DNA of 64,000 bases, taken from NCBI GenBank assembly GCA_003996215.1, contig QJPP01001908.1, positions 430,275 to 494,274 of the forward strand, given 5' to 3'. The stretch is from Jaltomata sinuosa (Eukaryota > Streptophyta > Magnoliopsida > Solanales > Solanaceae). This document shows positions 22,975 to 36,000 of this stretch, in pieces. Numbering within the stretch: the first letter of the stretch is position 1; each line of letters starts with the position of its first letter. The position numbers were made by a program, and so were the translations under genes. The notes under the pieces are model-generated. The model saw nothing but the letters and a program-made list of their open reading frames with translations, was not told the origin of the DNA and did no database searches.

Positions 22975-24707
22975 TCCCCCTCTTCATTTTTATCTCATTT
23001 TCTCCAAAAATTCTCCATTATTTAGAGATCAAAGCTCTAAAATTAGTGTGTCATCAGTGTGAGTTAGGGATTGTTGGTTCCTCATTCGTGATCATTTTTC
23101 CGTCATAATTGGTAAGTTTCTGATTCTAAATTCCGTTAATTTCTCCACTTTAATTCTTGTTTTCTTTAAGAATTGGGGGGTTGATTTGGGCATGTTATTG
23201 GGGTAAAATTACACCCAAATTTTGGGTATGTGATCCTTGTCCCACGAGGGACATTATCGTGAATTTTATTTTCAGTTTTTGTAGGCGAGCCCCGAGGGTC
23301 ATTTTTGGACCTAATTTCCAACTCGAATTATAAATTTGAAATATGGGTATCGTTGTTCGTATTTTAATGAGTAGATGATGATTTTGATAGCATGGCTACT
23401 GTTGGAGGCTTTTCAGAGGAGATAAGCTCCGATCTTGTGGGTTTTTACGCGCGTGCTCGAGTTCCATGTAGGTTACAATTTACTTATTTCTAGACTTTGC
23501 TCGTATAAGGTATGTGTATAATAATTTTCTAATGGTTGGTGGAATTTAGTGGTTTGGATACGTTCTGAGTAGGTATTTTAATCTTTATAGTTGGTTTAGA
23601 GGCCTTAGAGTAGATTTTGGCTGGTAAAATCCTTAATATAAGTTGTAGTTCTCCCGTAAGACTCGGTGTAGACAGTGTAGTATCCTTGGGATTAAGGTCA
23701 GATGCCTTATCTTAGTTTAGGCTGCTTGTGAGTGAGGTGATTAGATTAGGAGGCCTTAGCATAAAATTAGACGAGGTTTCCTTGGTAGAGTAAATGTTGT
23801 CGTTGCTTTTATATTTATTATTCTTGCTAGCATTGTATTTTCATTTATCGTATACTTGTGGTCCCGTGGCTGTGGATGCTTGATTGGATGGACTCCAGGT
23901 TAGTATGCCCTGTACTTTGCTTACGTTGGCTTATTTGTGCACCTTAGCTTAGCTTCAGTTAGTTATTACTTTAGGCGGGTTCCTTAGGGGTTGGTAGCTA
24001 GTATAGCAGTTCCCATTAGTACTCACCATAGAATAGTCAACCTTAGTATTCTTCGGGGTGTAGCTTGGGGTATTGTAGTTTCCTTTACATTCTGGTTGTT
24101 CTTATCACATTGTTTTCTATTTTTTGTGATGGTATGAGGATCGGTGGGTCTGAGGCCGTGGGTTGGGCTAGATGGATCCCAGGTTAGTATGATCTTGATA
24201 TGAATGGTGAACAACCCTATCTTAGTGTAGTTGTGTTCATTTACATGTATCTATGTATGCATTTTAGCTGGTTCATTTTATATGTTTGGGTTATGGTACG
24301 ATTTGACGAGAAATAAATGTCTCAGTGAATTAATAAGGAAATTCTTCTTTTTTCAACTTATGGTTTTCAAATTAAGGAAAGATTTCACCAGATTGTTCAA
24401 ATTATTAACTTTTAAACTCAAATTTCCTCTTTTACAAATGACTGGAGCTTCGGGGAGAGCATCCTTCTATCATCACTGATTTTAGCTATTAAAAAGGGAA
24501 AATGGCTTCTTTTACTATAAAACTCGTATTACTAAGGAGGAACTGTACCTCATTATTTTAATGATTTCTAAGTCAGAAAATACTACTATTTATGCACTTG
24601 GTCTGAGAAACGACTTTGTACTTTACTTTTATGTTGATCTGTTGGCATATATTGGTTAGCTCCGGCGGCCCCGTTAGAACTTTTGGGGTTTTACTTTGCG
24701 ATGTTCA

Positions 24708-24708
24708 T

Positions 24709-24766
<58 letters not shown>
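24708..24766 (+). repeat. (AT)n microsatellite, duplication copy 1
   Basis: About 29 AT repeats with one interruption. The matching run in copy 2 is at 40261-40305 and is shorter. Confidence 0.95.
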
Positions 24767-24770
<4 letters not shown>

Positions 24771-25631
24771 CATCAGGATAATCTGGGTTTTGTTTGATTA
24801 AAAATTGATTATGTTAATGGTATCCATTGATAGGCTCCGGCGGACTGCGAGGACATTCTAGGTATTATTGTACAGTATTTATTGATGAGATCCAGCAGCC
24901 TGTGAGATGAATCAGGGTTTTTTTCATTACTGCACTGGACACATTTTATCACATTCATTTCATATTGCATATCTTTACTATCGTAGCCTTGTTTGTAATT
25001 AGCATTTTGTGTTGTATGCACCTTTCGGGCTTATGGGGGTTCCGGGTAGGTTATAGATAGATTATTGCTTTATGCCTTCCATTTTATTTACTCTACTTCT
25101 CCTTATTATCTAGTTATGACTTGTTATTTCCTTCTGACCCATCTTTCATACCTTTGGGTTTATATTCGCATTTTGTTATTCTTATATTTTATTTAAGCTC
25201 CGTTGACCTATGATGCCTACTGGGTACCGTGTGGATGTACTTATGCTACACTTTTGCATCTTTTTTCTGATGCAGATCCTAGTACGATTTTTTTTCATTG
25301 ACGTCGTCCTCGTGTAAAGTTGCTGACTGGAGATATAGGGTGAGCTCTTAATGATCAGAGTTGACTTTCAGAGACTCTTCTATATTTGTTGTATTTATCT
25401 AGAACATCTATGTTGTAGAAGCTCTTGTATCAACTGACACTAGGTCATGAGGGAAATCTTGTATATTTCGTCCTCTTCCCTCCCTATTTATTTTTGCTTG
25501 TTTATTTTATCTTCTGCTTTTGCTTTGTTCTAATGTTACCCCATTACTTGTTGTTCTGGGCTAAGGATTTGACTTACCTACAGGTGGGTTATAGTAGGTG
25601 CCATCGCGACTTGAGTTTTTGGGTCGTGATA

Positions 25632-26178
25632 CATCTATACACCTAGGGTCACCATATACGTACATTCATACTTGTGATCGACAATTAATGACATTCAGGT
25701 CATCTTGACTATTTAAAAATTATATAAGACTTTTGTGTACACTATTTACCAACCGTCATTCATTTTCATTTTTATGTCGCCAATGATATTTCGTGTGGCT
25801 CTGTGGTACTATTTCACTGTCGTGGCATTAATAATCCTTGTCACACCTCCATGACCACAACTTACCAAGCCAAAAATTTCCAATCTTAAGTTTTTTTTTA
25901 ATTTTAATTTATGCCTGTTCGACCAATTTTATAATTATGATTTAAACTCCAAGTCCAAACAATTAACAATCAAATAAATTAGAAAAAATCCATCCCAACT
26001 AATGACCCACAAAAAACCTACAAACAACATTAGGAAACTATCTACCGTATCTACGACATATTTCATTTGTATCTCTATCCATTCCTTTTTGTGCGCCACT
26101 AAGATCCTCTCTCTCTCTCTCTTTTCACTGAGTTCCTCCATTACTGTACTTTTGTATTTCCAGTCTTCCTTAGCCTCA
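25632..26178 (+). other. Sequence between K2 and K3, possible host segment, copy 1 left
   Basis: About 550 bp that belongs to no element named here. It is AT-rich with a CT microsatellite (26108-26125) and a pyrimidine-rich end, as in plant gene leaders. A TGTCACACCTCC at 25840 could be the end of another minus-strand LTR, so its origin is uncertain. It continues at 36308 after K3, as the empty site at 41700-41720 shows. Confidence 0.4.
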
Positions 26179-27902
26179 GGGTCGATAGGTTGATTGTGAG
26201 ATGCTGGGCAACTGTTGTGTGTGATCATACCATTTCCATGCATATAAAGAGGTTTTATCCATGTTTTGCTATGGTTTTGGCTTCGGGCCTACTGGCACTA
26301 TTTTCTAAACCTTGCATGTCCCCGGGGGCCTGTTTTTGATGGAAATGATTTGGAAATGGTTTGATTTAACTTGTGAATATTCCTGGGTAAAAGAAACTAA
26401 AATTATGTTTTAAATCATCAGTATTACGATTAACGCTAGACTCGGTTGGGCCGGGGTGCTAGTTGAGTTTTCTTGCTACTTGAGATGATTTTTAGCCTCG
26501 ATCGGACCGAGCACCTGAGATGACTTTTTACTGTTTAGACCCGGTTATTCCCGGGCACCTTTGGAGGGGTTTTTTAGAGATATTTTCCTACTACTTTAGT
26601 CCTGGACAGGGTCTAGGCATGCATATTCCAGACTGGGTCTCTATCTTGACACCGGACTTGCTTCCGGACGACATGTTTTGATACTGAGTTTTAGTATGGG
26701 GTCAGGGACCTCCATGGACCTTGCCATCCGGGCCTGGGGATGCGGGCTGCGTGTGCCAGAGGAAGGGTATACGGTGGAGTAGAGGTATACGGGCAGTTTC
26801 CTTCTATGGAACCTACCTGCTGGGCCGGATCGGCACCGGAGGAGGTACATACAGAGATACCATTTCACTTGAGATCTTCATACATCATATCATTCATTGT
26901 TTGAGGTTCCACCATTGTTTGTTGTTTGTTGATTGTACGCTCCGGTAGTATGGGATGCCGGAGGGTTTGTTTTCACTTGTTTGTGTTCCTTGGTTGTATG
27001 GGCGGAGGGGGGACTGTAGGTAGACCTTTACTATTTAATTACAGAATTGTTCCCTGTTACGGTTAATTATGAAATTGGTTGCTGCTAGACTGTTAGTTTC
27101 TGGATTTGAGATTAATATGATTAGTTGGGCTTGATTCATGTCTTTAAGCATGCCTATCATTACTCTTTCCCTCTTCTTACACTTGAGGTTACCGGTATAC
27201 CGTCCATTTCGTAAACTTATTATGTATACATTGTTATTGCAAGGACCCCAGGTGCGTTACTTCTTACTTCCACCTGTGCCTATGGTGTGGATATTCTTCT
27301 TACTGGCCTCACATGTGGTTCTGTTGATTTCCCTCTAGGCTAGGTCCTGTGTACCTTTCGTTGATTTCTCTAACTGCTTGCTTCTATTCTGTTTGTGACT
27401 ACGCTTTTATCTTATATGTGCCCAGTCGGCCTATGATACCTACTGGGTACCTTATGCTTCGCATTTGGTGCTCAACCTACCCCCTGCATCTGTTGATGCA
27501 GATACTAGCGTGGGTCATCGTCGTTAGATCACTGTGATTTGTGCTTGGAGATCCGTTGGGGACTATTTCAGACTGAGGGTGAGCTCTTGGCGATCGGAGC
27601 TTAGCTTTAGTTTATCTTTTGATTCATGTACTCTATTACCTTTCAGAGACATTTGTATATATTGTTTTGGATCGTTTGCACTCCATGTATGTAGTTTTGG
27701 CTCTATACTATGATACCAGGTCTTGAGGTTTGGTTTAGTTTTTCCGCATATGTATATATATATATCCCTGTTATCTATTCTCTTCGTCTTGTTCCCATAT
27801 TTGTTAGATAGTAGCCCATTACTAACTGTCTTAGGCTACGGGGATTGGTTCACCTACCTGGGGTTGTACGTACCATCATGACCGAGAAATTGGGTCGTGA
27901 CA
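26179..27902 (+). repeat. K3 5' LTR, 5'-truncated
   Basis: From AGGGTCGATAGGTTG it follows the 3' LTR from about 34598 to its end GTCGTGACA. In 616 sampled bp I counted 28 substitutions (about 4.5%), mostly transitions, plus an 18-bp indel near 26870. The missing part includes the G-box and TATA region present in the 3' LTR, so this LTR lacks the likely promoter. Confidence 0.9.
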
Positions 27903-27905
27903 ACT

Positions 27906-27917
27906 TGGTATCAGAGC
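27906..27917 (+). other. K3 primer binding site
   Basis: TGGTATCAGAGC, the common plant primer site complementary to initiator tRNA-Met, four bases after the LTR end at 27902. Confidence 0.9.
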
Positions 27918-28115
27918 TTTAGGTTCACCGGTGTCATCGGTATAGGAGCCAATGTCTAGTAGAGTCCTGCGGATCGGGAAGGAGACGTCCGTACTCAATC
28001 TTTGGGAGGCTACAGTGGCATTTTAGGAAATTTGACTCTTTCATTGCTTCTGTGTCGTGCGTAGAACCTTTGAAGTTTCTGGAAATCTCATTTGCTCTAC
28101 TTCATTCTTCCGCAG

Positions 28116-29376
28116 ATGGTTCGTACGAGATCATCGGCATCATGCGGAGATGAGCCTCCCCCTCCAGCTAGGGGTCGAGGACGCCCTCTATCAGTGGCAC
28201 CTGCTAGAGCTGCTAGGGTGGAGATAGAGCCCGAGCAGCATGTGGATCAGGGGGCAGCCCAGATACCACCAGCTCCAGTACCAGCTCCAGTGCCCACTTC
28301 TGTGCCAGCTCTAGCTGCAGCTCAGTCTCCAGATATTTGAGGATTACTATTACAGCTTTTGGGTGTGATTGGAGAGCGGCCTTCTAAGGTAGCGCAGACA
28401 TCCGCTCAGGGGGCAGCCCTGGGTGCACAGAGCTCAGGAGCGTAGCCTGCTACTATGGCCCCCCGTGCAGAGGTCATTCCGGTTCCATCTATTGCACAGC
28501 CTCTTGCTCCTCGCCCAGTTATGACAGAGTCAGAGCAGAACGCGTTGGGTAGGTTTTTGAGGTTAGCACCTCCGAGGTTTGCTGGTACTTCTGGACAGGA
28601 TCCACATGATTTTATTACTACCTGTGAGGAGATGTTGCATCATTTGGGTTTGTTGGAGACTCACGGGGTTGGTTATACTACCTATCAGTTGGAGGGCCCA
28701 GCGAAGTTATGGTGGAGGGCCCAGGTTGCTTGTAGACCACCGTCGTCACCTTCTTTGACCTGGTCTGAGTTTTATGAGGCCTTTATGGCTAAGTTCCTAC
28801 CTCGGAGTGATCGTGAGCGTCGCAGGGAGCAGTTTACTCACCTTATGCAGGGATCTACGACTGTCTCAGAGTATGAGACTCATTTTCATCAGTTAGCACC
28901 GTTCGAAGCTATGATCATTCCTACCGAGGCAGATAGGATTCGCAGATTTGTATGGGGTTTGAGGCCAGAGATCAGGCAGCCAGCTGAGATATTGGTCGCC
29001 AGTGGTCGGTCATTTCAGGCTATCGTAGACTATGCTCGCACTGTGGAGGACTTACAGTGACATGATCAGGGGTCCAGAGATAAGAGGCCTCGGCATCAGG
29101 GTGTCTACAGTGGTTCCAGATATGGTGGTAGAGGTTCTGGCTAGTGGAGCTGGAGTTATCATCCACAGCAGTACCAGGGTCAGTCCAGCCGATCGGTTTA
29201 GGCTTCCCTTCAGACTTTCGGTAGTACCCAGTTTGAGCAGGTTCAGAGCAGCCATCAGGGCTATAGTGGCCAGTCTTAGAGGGATACAGTTTTTGGGGCA
29301 TCAGGTCGTGGTGGTCATACGGGATCTGCTGGTTCATCTCGGCTGAGTAGGCTGTCAGGGGCTTGTTTTACTTGTG
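28116..29376 (+). pseudogene. gag: K3 gag, three in-frame stops
   Basis: Capsid/nucleocapsid polyprotein. The chosen start is the ATG at 28116 (MVRTRSSASCGDEPPPPARG), since K2 gag starts the same way; the ATG at 28092 lies upstream of this conserved start. A Pro/Ala-rich N-terminus is followed by the gag core: LGRFLRLAPPRFAGTSGQDP, YQLEGPAKLWWRAQV, WSEFYEAFMAKFLPRSDRER, YETHFHQLAPFEAMIIP and RRFVWGLRPEIRQ. It ends in a zinc knuckle, CFTCG, then after a 1-nt shift SFARDCPQ, with Ser where His is expected. Stops in the same frame lie at 28338 (TGA), 28443 (TAG) and 29058 (TGA), with further stops in the Gly/Ser-rich tail. Confidence 0.92.
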
Positions 29377-29380
29377 GTGT

Positions 29381-31100
29381 GATTGGTCTTTTGCTAGAGA
29401 TTGCCCTCAGCAGGGTACAGTTTAGCTGGCCGAGCCTTTACGAGCAGTTCAGCCTCCGGCTAGAGGGGGTGGTCGTCAGGGGAGAGATGGTTCTCCACGC
29501 GGCAGAGCAGGTGGCAGGGATGGCGGTCGGGCAGGTGGAGGTCGTCGTCAGTTTTAAGCGGTCCCTAGGAGACCAGAGGCAGAGACCTCAAATGCTGTGA
29601 TTACAGGTACAATTTTTCTGTGCCATTGGTCTGCTATGTCGTTATTTTATCCAGGATCCACTTGTTCATATGTATGTGCCTACTTTGTGCCTTGTTTAGG
29701 GTTGGCTAGTGAGCCATTATCTGTTCCTATTTCTGTTTCGACCCCAGTAGGAGATTCTTTAGTAGTGGATTGGATTGTGAGATCTTGTATGCTATCTATT
29801 GGTGATTCAGAGACTTGGGGTGATTTGATGATTCTTGATATGCTAGATTTTGATGTGATACTGGGCATGGACTGGTTATCCCCTCACCATGTGGTTTTGT
29901 ATTGTTATGCCAAGACCATTACCATAGTTGTGCCAGGTGTATCCCCGGTTGTATGGCAGGGTTCTGTTAGCCATGCACCATCTGGGATCATCTCTTGTCT
30001 TCGAGCTAGGAAGTTGATTTCCCGTGGGTGTTTAGCTTATCTAGCATATGTCCGAGATGTTAGTGCTGACCCTACTTCTCCTAAGTATGTTCCTGTGGTT
30101 AGAGACTTCCTCGATGTGTTTCCTACCGACCTGCCAGGCCTTCCACCTGAGAGAGATATTGATTTCGCTATTGAGTTAGAGCCGGGCACCAGGCCCATTT
30201 CTATTTCTCCTTACCGTATGGTTCCTGCTGAGTTGAGGGAGCTTAAGGAGCAGCTCCAGGATCTATTAGCTAAGGGGTTTATTAGACCTAGTGTGTCACC
30301 TTGGGGTGCTCCTGTTCTCTTCATGAAGAAGAAGGATGGGTCAATGCGCATGTGTATTGATTATCGGCAGCTGAATAGGGTGACAGTGAATAATAGGTAT
30401 ACGATGTCGAGGATTGATGACTTGTTTGACCAGCTTCAGGGTTCAGTCGTGTTTTCGAAGATTGATTTGAGGTTCGGCTACCATCAGTCGAGGATTAGGG
30501 CGGAGGACATCCCTAATACAGCATTCAGGACATGTTATGGCCATTATGAGTTCCTGGTGATGTCTATTGGGTTGACTAATGCCCCCGCAACCTTTATGAA
30601 CTTGATGCACAGGGTTCTTGGCCCGTATTTGGACTCATTTGTGATAGTTTTTATAGATGACATCTTGGTATACTCGCGTAGTAGAGATGAACAGCATTTG
30701 AGGGTTATACTCAAGACTTTGAGAGATCATCAGCTTTATGCCAAGTTCTCAAAGTGCGAGTTTTGGCTTGAGTCAGTTGCATTCCTAGGGCACGTGGTGT
30801 CTAAGGATGGGATTAGGGTTAACCCGGGAAAGATTTCTGCGGTCTGTGATTGGCCTAGACTTACTACTGCTACTGAGGTTCGCAGCTTTATTGGGTTAGC
30901 AGGTTACTATGAACGGTTCATTGAGGGATTTTCTTCCATAGCAGCACCCTTGGCTATGCTGACTAGGAAGGATATCCCATTTCAGTGGTCGGATCAGTGT
31001 GAGGATAGCTTCCAGAGGCTTAAGGCCTTATTGACTTCAGCTCCAGTTTTGACTTTGCCGGTTGAGGGTCAGAGCTTCTCCATGTATTGTGATGCTTTGG
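29381..31100 (+). pseudogene. pol: K3 protease-RT-RNase H start (pol, first frame)
   Basis: A long open stretch, 29597-31123, follows two stops in the linker. The protease box reads SLFYPGSTCSY where related elements have an Asp before PGST; Tyr at 29648-29650 should abolish cleavage. The C-terminal protease motif VILGMDWLSPH is kept. RT: LPPERDIDFAIELEPGT, GFIRPSVSPWGAPVLFMKKK, MCIDYRQLNRVTVNNRY, FSKIDLRFGYHQSRI, the catalytic VFIDDILVYS (Asp-Asp at 30656-30661), KCEFWLESVAFLGHVVS and RSFIGLAGYYERF, all in order. RNase H begins with PVLTLPVEGQSFSMYCDA. A 1-nt deletion near 31100 then shifts the frame, giving a stop at 31121. RT itself appears complete apart from the lost context. Confidence 0.95.
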
Positions 31101-33042
31101 GGTTGGTCTTGGTTGTGTGCTGATGCAGCAGGGTCGAGTAATAGCATATGCATCGAGGCAGCTGAAGGTTCACGAGCGCAACTACCCCACTCATGACTTA
31201 GAGTTGGCGGCGGTAGTTTTCGCGCTCAAGATCTAGAGGCATTACCTCTATGGAGTTCACTGTGAGATCTTCACCGATCACCGTAGTCTTTAGTATATCA
31301 CGAGTCAGCGAGAGTTGAACTCGAGACAGAGGAGATGGGTCGAGTTACTGAAGGACTATGAATTCACTATTCTGTATCATCCGGGCAAGGAAAACGTGGT
31401 AGCGGATGCCTTGAGCCGGAAGGCAGTGAGTATGGGTAGCCTAGCTTCTCTTTCAGTTTCAGAGCGACCGTTGGCCCTGGACATCCAGTCCTTGGATAAC
31501 CGTTTGGTTAGGCTTGACTTGTCGGATCCTAGCAGAGTTCTCGCCAGTATTGAGGTTCGTTCTACTTTGATTGATCAGATTCAAAGCCGTCAGTTTGAGG
31601 ATCAGCAGTTGTGTGACCTTCGTGATCGGGTTGTTCAGGGTGAGACCATCCAGGATACTCTAGATTCAGATGGGGTTTTAAGGTTTGATAGTTGCCTTTG
31701 TGTTCCGAGGATTAGTGATTTGATTCAGTTGATAATTCATGAGGCACATTGTACTAGATACTCCATTCACCCTGGCACAGCAAAGATGTATAGAGACTTG
31801 AGACAGCTTTACTGGTGGAGTGGTATGAAGCGGGATATAGCGGAGTTCATATCTCGGTGCTTGAACTGTCAGCAGGTTAAGTTAGAGCACATGAGACCTG
31901 GTGGTTTGATGCAGCGACTTCCCATTCCTGAGTGGAAGTGGGAAGGGATTACTATAGACTTCATTGTTGGTTTGCCTCGTACTTCTCATGGGTTTGACTC
32001 CATATGGGTGATTGCTGATAGGCTGACTAAGTCAACACATTTATTGCTGGTTCAGACTTCTTATGGTGCAAAGAGGTTAACTCAGATCTACCTTCGTGAG
32101 ATTGTTCGATTGCATGGGGTCCCATCTTCTATTATTTTGGACCGCGGCACTCAGTTCATATCTCAGTTCTGGAGGGCTATCCGGTGAGATTTGGGTACAG
32201 AGGTTCATCTTAGTACCGCCTTCCACCCTCAGACAGATGGCCAGTCCGAGAGGACCATTCAGATTCTGGAGGACATGCTTCGGGCCTGTGTTCTTGACTT
32301 TGGAGGTTCTTGGGATCAGTTTGTTCCCTTGGCAGAGTTTGCTTATAATAACAACTTCCATTTGAGTATCGGCATGGAACCTTTTGAGTCTTTGTATGGC
32401 AGGCGTTGCAGATCACCGGTAGGTTGGTTTGATGGTTTTAGTTCTAGGCCACAGAGCACAGATTTGCTTCGAGATTCCTTAGACCGAGTCCGAGCAATTT
32501 AGGACAGACTTCGGGCAGCTCAGAGCAGGCAGAAGAGTTATGCTGATCGTAGGCTTCGTGCCTTGGAGTTTAGTGTCGGTGACTTGGTGTTTCTCCGCGT
32601 ATCGCCCATGAAGGGCGTGATGAGATTTGGTAGGCGGGGCAAGCTTAGCCCCAGGTACATTGGGCCATTTGAGATTCTTCAGAGGGTTGATAGCGTTGCC
32701 TATCAGCTAGCCTTGCCTCCGTTGTTTTCAGCTATACATCCTGTATTTCATGTTTTGATGTCGCGTCGATATGTCCCAGATGAGTCTCATGTGTTGCAGT
32801 GGGATTCAGTTCAGTTGGGTGAGGGTTTAGCCTTTGTTGAGGAGCCGACAGCTATTTTGGCCAGAGATGTCAGGAGATTGAGGTCTCGAGAGATCCTGGT
32901 TTTTAAGGTTCAGTGGAGGCACCGTCCAGTCGAGGAGGCTACCTGGAAGACCGAGAGAGATATGCAGGCTCAGTATCCACAGTTGTTTGAGCCTTCAGGT
33001 ACCCCCTTGACCTTGACTTTCGAGGACGAAAGTCCTTTTTAG
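31101..33042 (+). pseudogene. pol: K3 RNase H-integrase-chromodomain (pol, second frame)
   Basis: This continues pol one frame over: GCVLMQQGRVIAYASRQLK, ELAAVVFALK, then stop TAG (W to stop) near 31234 and another TAG near 31292. Next come ILYHPGKENVVADALSRKA, the integrase zinc region ending RCLNCQQVK, and the core with ITIDFIVGLP (Asp), IILDRGTQF (Asp) and DGQSERTIQILE (Glu), so the DDE triad is present. A TGA lies at 32185 and a TAG at 32500. The C-terminus has KLSPRYIGPFEILQRV (GPF motif) and a chromodomain, about EEPTAILARDVRRLRS to EEATWKTERDMQ, ending FEDESPF. The chromodomain would steer insertion toward heterochromatin. Confidence 0.95.
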
Positions 33043-33052
33043 TAGTGGATGA

Positions 33053-36000
33053 TGTAATGACCCTTCTGGTTATTTCCACGTATACATTTTCCTTGAACCG
33101 TTAGAGATTGTTTGTAGTGGCCCCAAGTCATTTAAGGCTTGTCGGGACCGGTATTTTGGTGTCGGGTCCATTTGTTTGGTCGTATGATAAGTTTTGAAGA
33201 CAACTAAGTCGGCAAAAGTTATCGTAAAAATTTTCTGAACTTTGGGTAAAATGTCTCGGAGCTTTTCTCTCAATATATAAAGATTTAGAAGTCCCCCGAA
33301 ATACCAAATCGAAGGTCTACGAGTCTAGTTTCCAACGCACAAAACCTCACGTCCAACTGATCTTGGAGTAAAAAGTTATGACTATTTTACCGCGGACTGG
33401 CTGGCAGAAACCGGGTTGCGAACCGGGTCGGGTCAAAATCGATTTAAAGCCTCAACTTCACGTTTTAAAATGCCATTTCAGTTCTGAAACAGTGAGAAAA
33501 CATAAGGGAGGGTTCCAAGAGAGTTCTTGAGTATCAAAATCGTGCGATGGTGAATTGCGAACCTAAATATAAGATTTTTATTAGCATCGCGCGTATATTT
33601 GGAAATATTTTATTTTAAAGTTATATTTTTTATTACTTTTTTTTAAAAGTATTTTAAAGGTTTATGAAAAATATTGTTGTTACGATATAATTGTATATGT
33701 ATTTATTTTATAAGGTTTTTATACATTGTAATATTTTAACGGAGATAGTGAATTTAGTTATGTTAAAAAATATTATTATAATATAGTAGGTTTTATTTGA
33801 AATGACTTTCTATTAATTATAGTATATTCAAAAAATTATATTTATTATACCACGAATTTATGCAATACCCGAGTACGTACGTAGCATGGATCCACCTATC
33901 ATTTATTAGATAAGGGGAGGTGTGGTGTTGACACACTCACCCCCCCCCCCCACGTGGAAACCAATTGTTGTGGCAGCAGGTACACCTAAGTGGTGTGACA
34001 AAAATTTTCACCTTATAATGATTAACTAGACCACTTTAATCAATCATATTACTAAAACTCCAATTGTTTTGCTGAAGCTTGGCTAAAGGAGTAAATCCTC
34101 TCCACTCACTTTATATATAGCATCCATATCAATCTTGTATGCGGAGAAGGGGAATTCAAGTAAGAAAAATATTTTGATGACATATTGGGTCACCGAGAGC
34201 AAGTTAATTATCCACTTCAAGTTATTCAAGCCTGAATTCGAGTTAATTTCATTTCGGAGCTTTTTCGGAGAGGTTCAAGCTTGTCATCGGACGACAGGTA
34301 GGTTACGGTTTATTTTCCCCAGACTCCGCATATATAGGATAAAATTGTATTAATGAGCATCCTTGGGTTGGTTTATTAGGTTACCACAGACCTCGACCGC
34401 TTTATTCATGTCCGCCTAATTTTGTTCCTCTGTTGCTTGTAGTATTTGCCGATATATTTTATTTACCCTTGTGGTCCTGTGAGACCTTGTTGACTCTGGA
34501 ACATAGAAGGTGGGATTTTGGGAATGTCCGCGAGTCCCGGGCATAGAATTATCCTTCTAGGCTGGTTATGCTTGCTGAGTAGTTGTGGGCCTGTGTAGGG
34601 TCGATAGGTTGATTGTGAGCTGCTGGGCAGCTGTTGTGTGTGATCATACCATTTCCATGCATATAAAGAGGTTTTATCCATGTTTTACTATGGTTTTTGC
34701 TTCGGGCCTACTGGCATTATTTTCTAAACCTTGCATGGCCCCGGGGGCCTGTTTTTGATGGAAATGATTTGGAAATAGTTTGATTTAACTTGTGAATATT
34801 CCTGTGTAAAAGAAAGTAAAATTATGTTTTAAATCATCAGTTTTTTTATTAACGCTAGACTCGGCAGGGCTGGGGTGCTAGTTGAGTTTTCTTGCTACTT
34901 GAGATGATTTTAAGCCTCAATCGGACTGAGTACCTGAGATGACTTTTTACTGTTTAGACCAGGTTATTCCCGGGCACCCTTGGAGGGTTTATTTTGAGAT
35001 AGTTTCCTACTACTTTAGTCCTGGACAGGGTCTGGGCATGCATATTCGAGACTGGGTCTCTATCTTGACACTGGACTTGCTTCCGAACGTCATGTTTTGA
35101 TACTGAGTTTTAGTATGGGGTCAGGGACCTCCATGGACCTTGCCATCCGGGCCTGGGGCTGCGGGCTGCGTGTTCTGAAGGAAGGGTATACGGTGGAGTA
35201 GAGGTATACGGGCAGTGTCCTTCCATGGAACCTACCTGCTGGGCCGGATCGGCACCGGAGGAGGTACATACAGAGATACCGTTCATGCATCATATCGTTC
35301 ATTGTTTGAGGTTCCACCATTGTTTGTTGTTTGTTGATTGTATGCTCCGGTAGTATGGGATGCCGGAGGGTTTGTTTTCACTTGTTTGTGTTCCTCGGTT
35401 GTATGGGCGGCCGGGGGACTGTAGGTAGACCTTTACTATTTACTTACAGAATTGTTCCCTGTTACGGTTAATTATGAAATTGGTTGCTGCTAGACTGTTA
35501 GTTTCTGGATTTGAGATTGATATGATTAGTTGGGCTTGATTCATGTCTCTAAGCATGCCTATCATTACTCTTTCCCTCTTCTTACCCTTGAGGTTACCGG
35601 TATACCGTCCATTTTGTAAACCTATTATGTATACACTATTATTGCAAGGACCCCAGGTGTGTTACTTCTTACTTCCACCTGTGCCTATGGTGTGTATATT
35701 CTTCTTACTGGTCTCACATGTGGTTCTGTTGATTTCCCTCTAGGCTAGTTCCTGTGTACCTTTCGTTGATTTCTGTGACTGCTTGCTTCTATTCTGTCTA
35801 TTACTACGCTTTTATCTTATATGTGCTCAGTCAGCCTATGATACCTACTGGGTACCTTATGCTTCGCATTTGGTGCTCACCCTACCCCCTGCATCTGTTG
35901 ATGCAGATACTAGCGTGGGTCATCGCCGTTAGATCACTGTGATTTGTGCTTGGAGATTCGTTGGGGACTACTTCAGACTGAAGGTGAGCTCTTGGCGATC

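Larger units (their letters stand above)
18316..25631 (+). mobile_element. K2: decayed Tekay-like chromovirus
   Basis: It has a truncated 5' LTR (380 bp), a tRNA-Met-type primer site, gag and pol remnants, and a full 3' LTR of 3.4 kb. Gene order is gag, protease, RT, integrase tail. Many stops and internal deletions shorten the coding part to about 3.3 kb, so it is older than K3. The right end of its 3' LTR takes part in the tandem duplication. Confidence 0.8.
22220..25631 (+). repeat. K2 3' LTR, about 3.4 kb
   Basis: It starts TGTAATGACTCTCCAG just after the pol tail and ends TTGGGTCGTGATA, a one-base change from the family end GTGACA. It includes a TATA-like box at 22967, a variable block with repeated CTCCGGCGG and an (AT)n run. 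From 24122 to its end it is also present as the start of the second duplication copy (39678-41171). Confidence 0.85.

Noticed and set aside
24708..24766. (AT)n run as a cruciform regulatory element
   Set aside because: It varies in length between the duplication copies and is an ordinary microsatellite; no further evidence for a function.
25935..26243. 102-codon minus-strand ORF
   Set aside because: It spans the junction between the pre-K3 segment and the K3 LTR and is not intact in copy 2, so it is an accident of the insertion.
29020..29337. Minus-strand ORF of 105 codons opposite K3 gag
   Set aside because: Shadow of the gag zinc-knuckle region; no domain of its own.
32077..32416. Other-frame ORFs opposite and beside the K3 integrase
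   Set aside because: Shadows of the integrase core, which is clearly in the other frame.
29381..33042. Possible endogenous pararetrovirus
   Set aside because: The RT is followed by a DDE integrase and chromodomain and flanked by LTRs, so it is a chromovirus-type retrotransposon; no movement or coat protein is seen.
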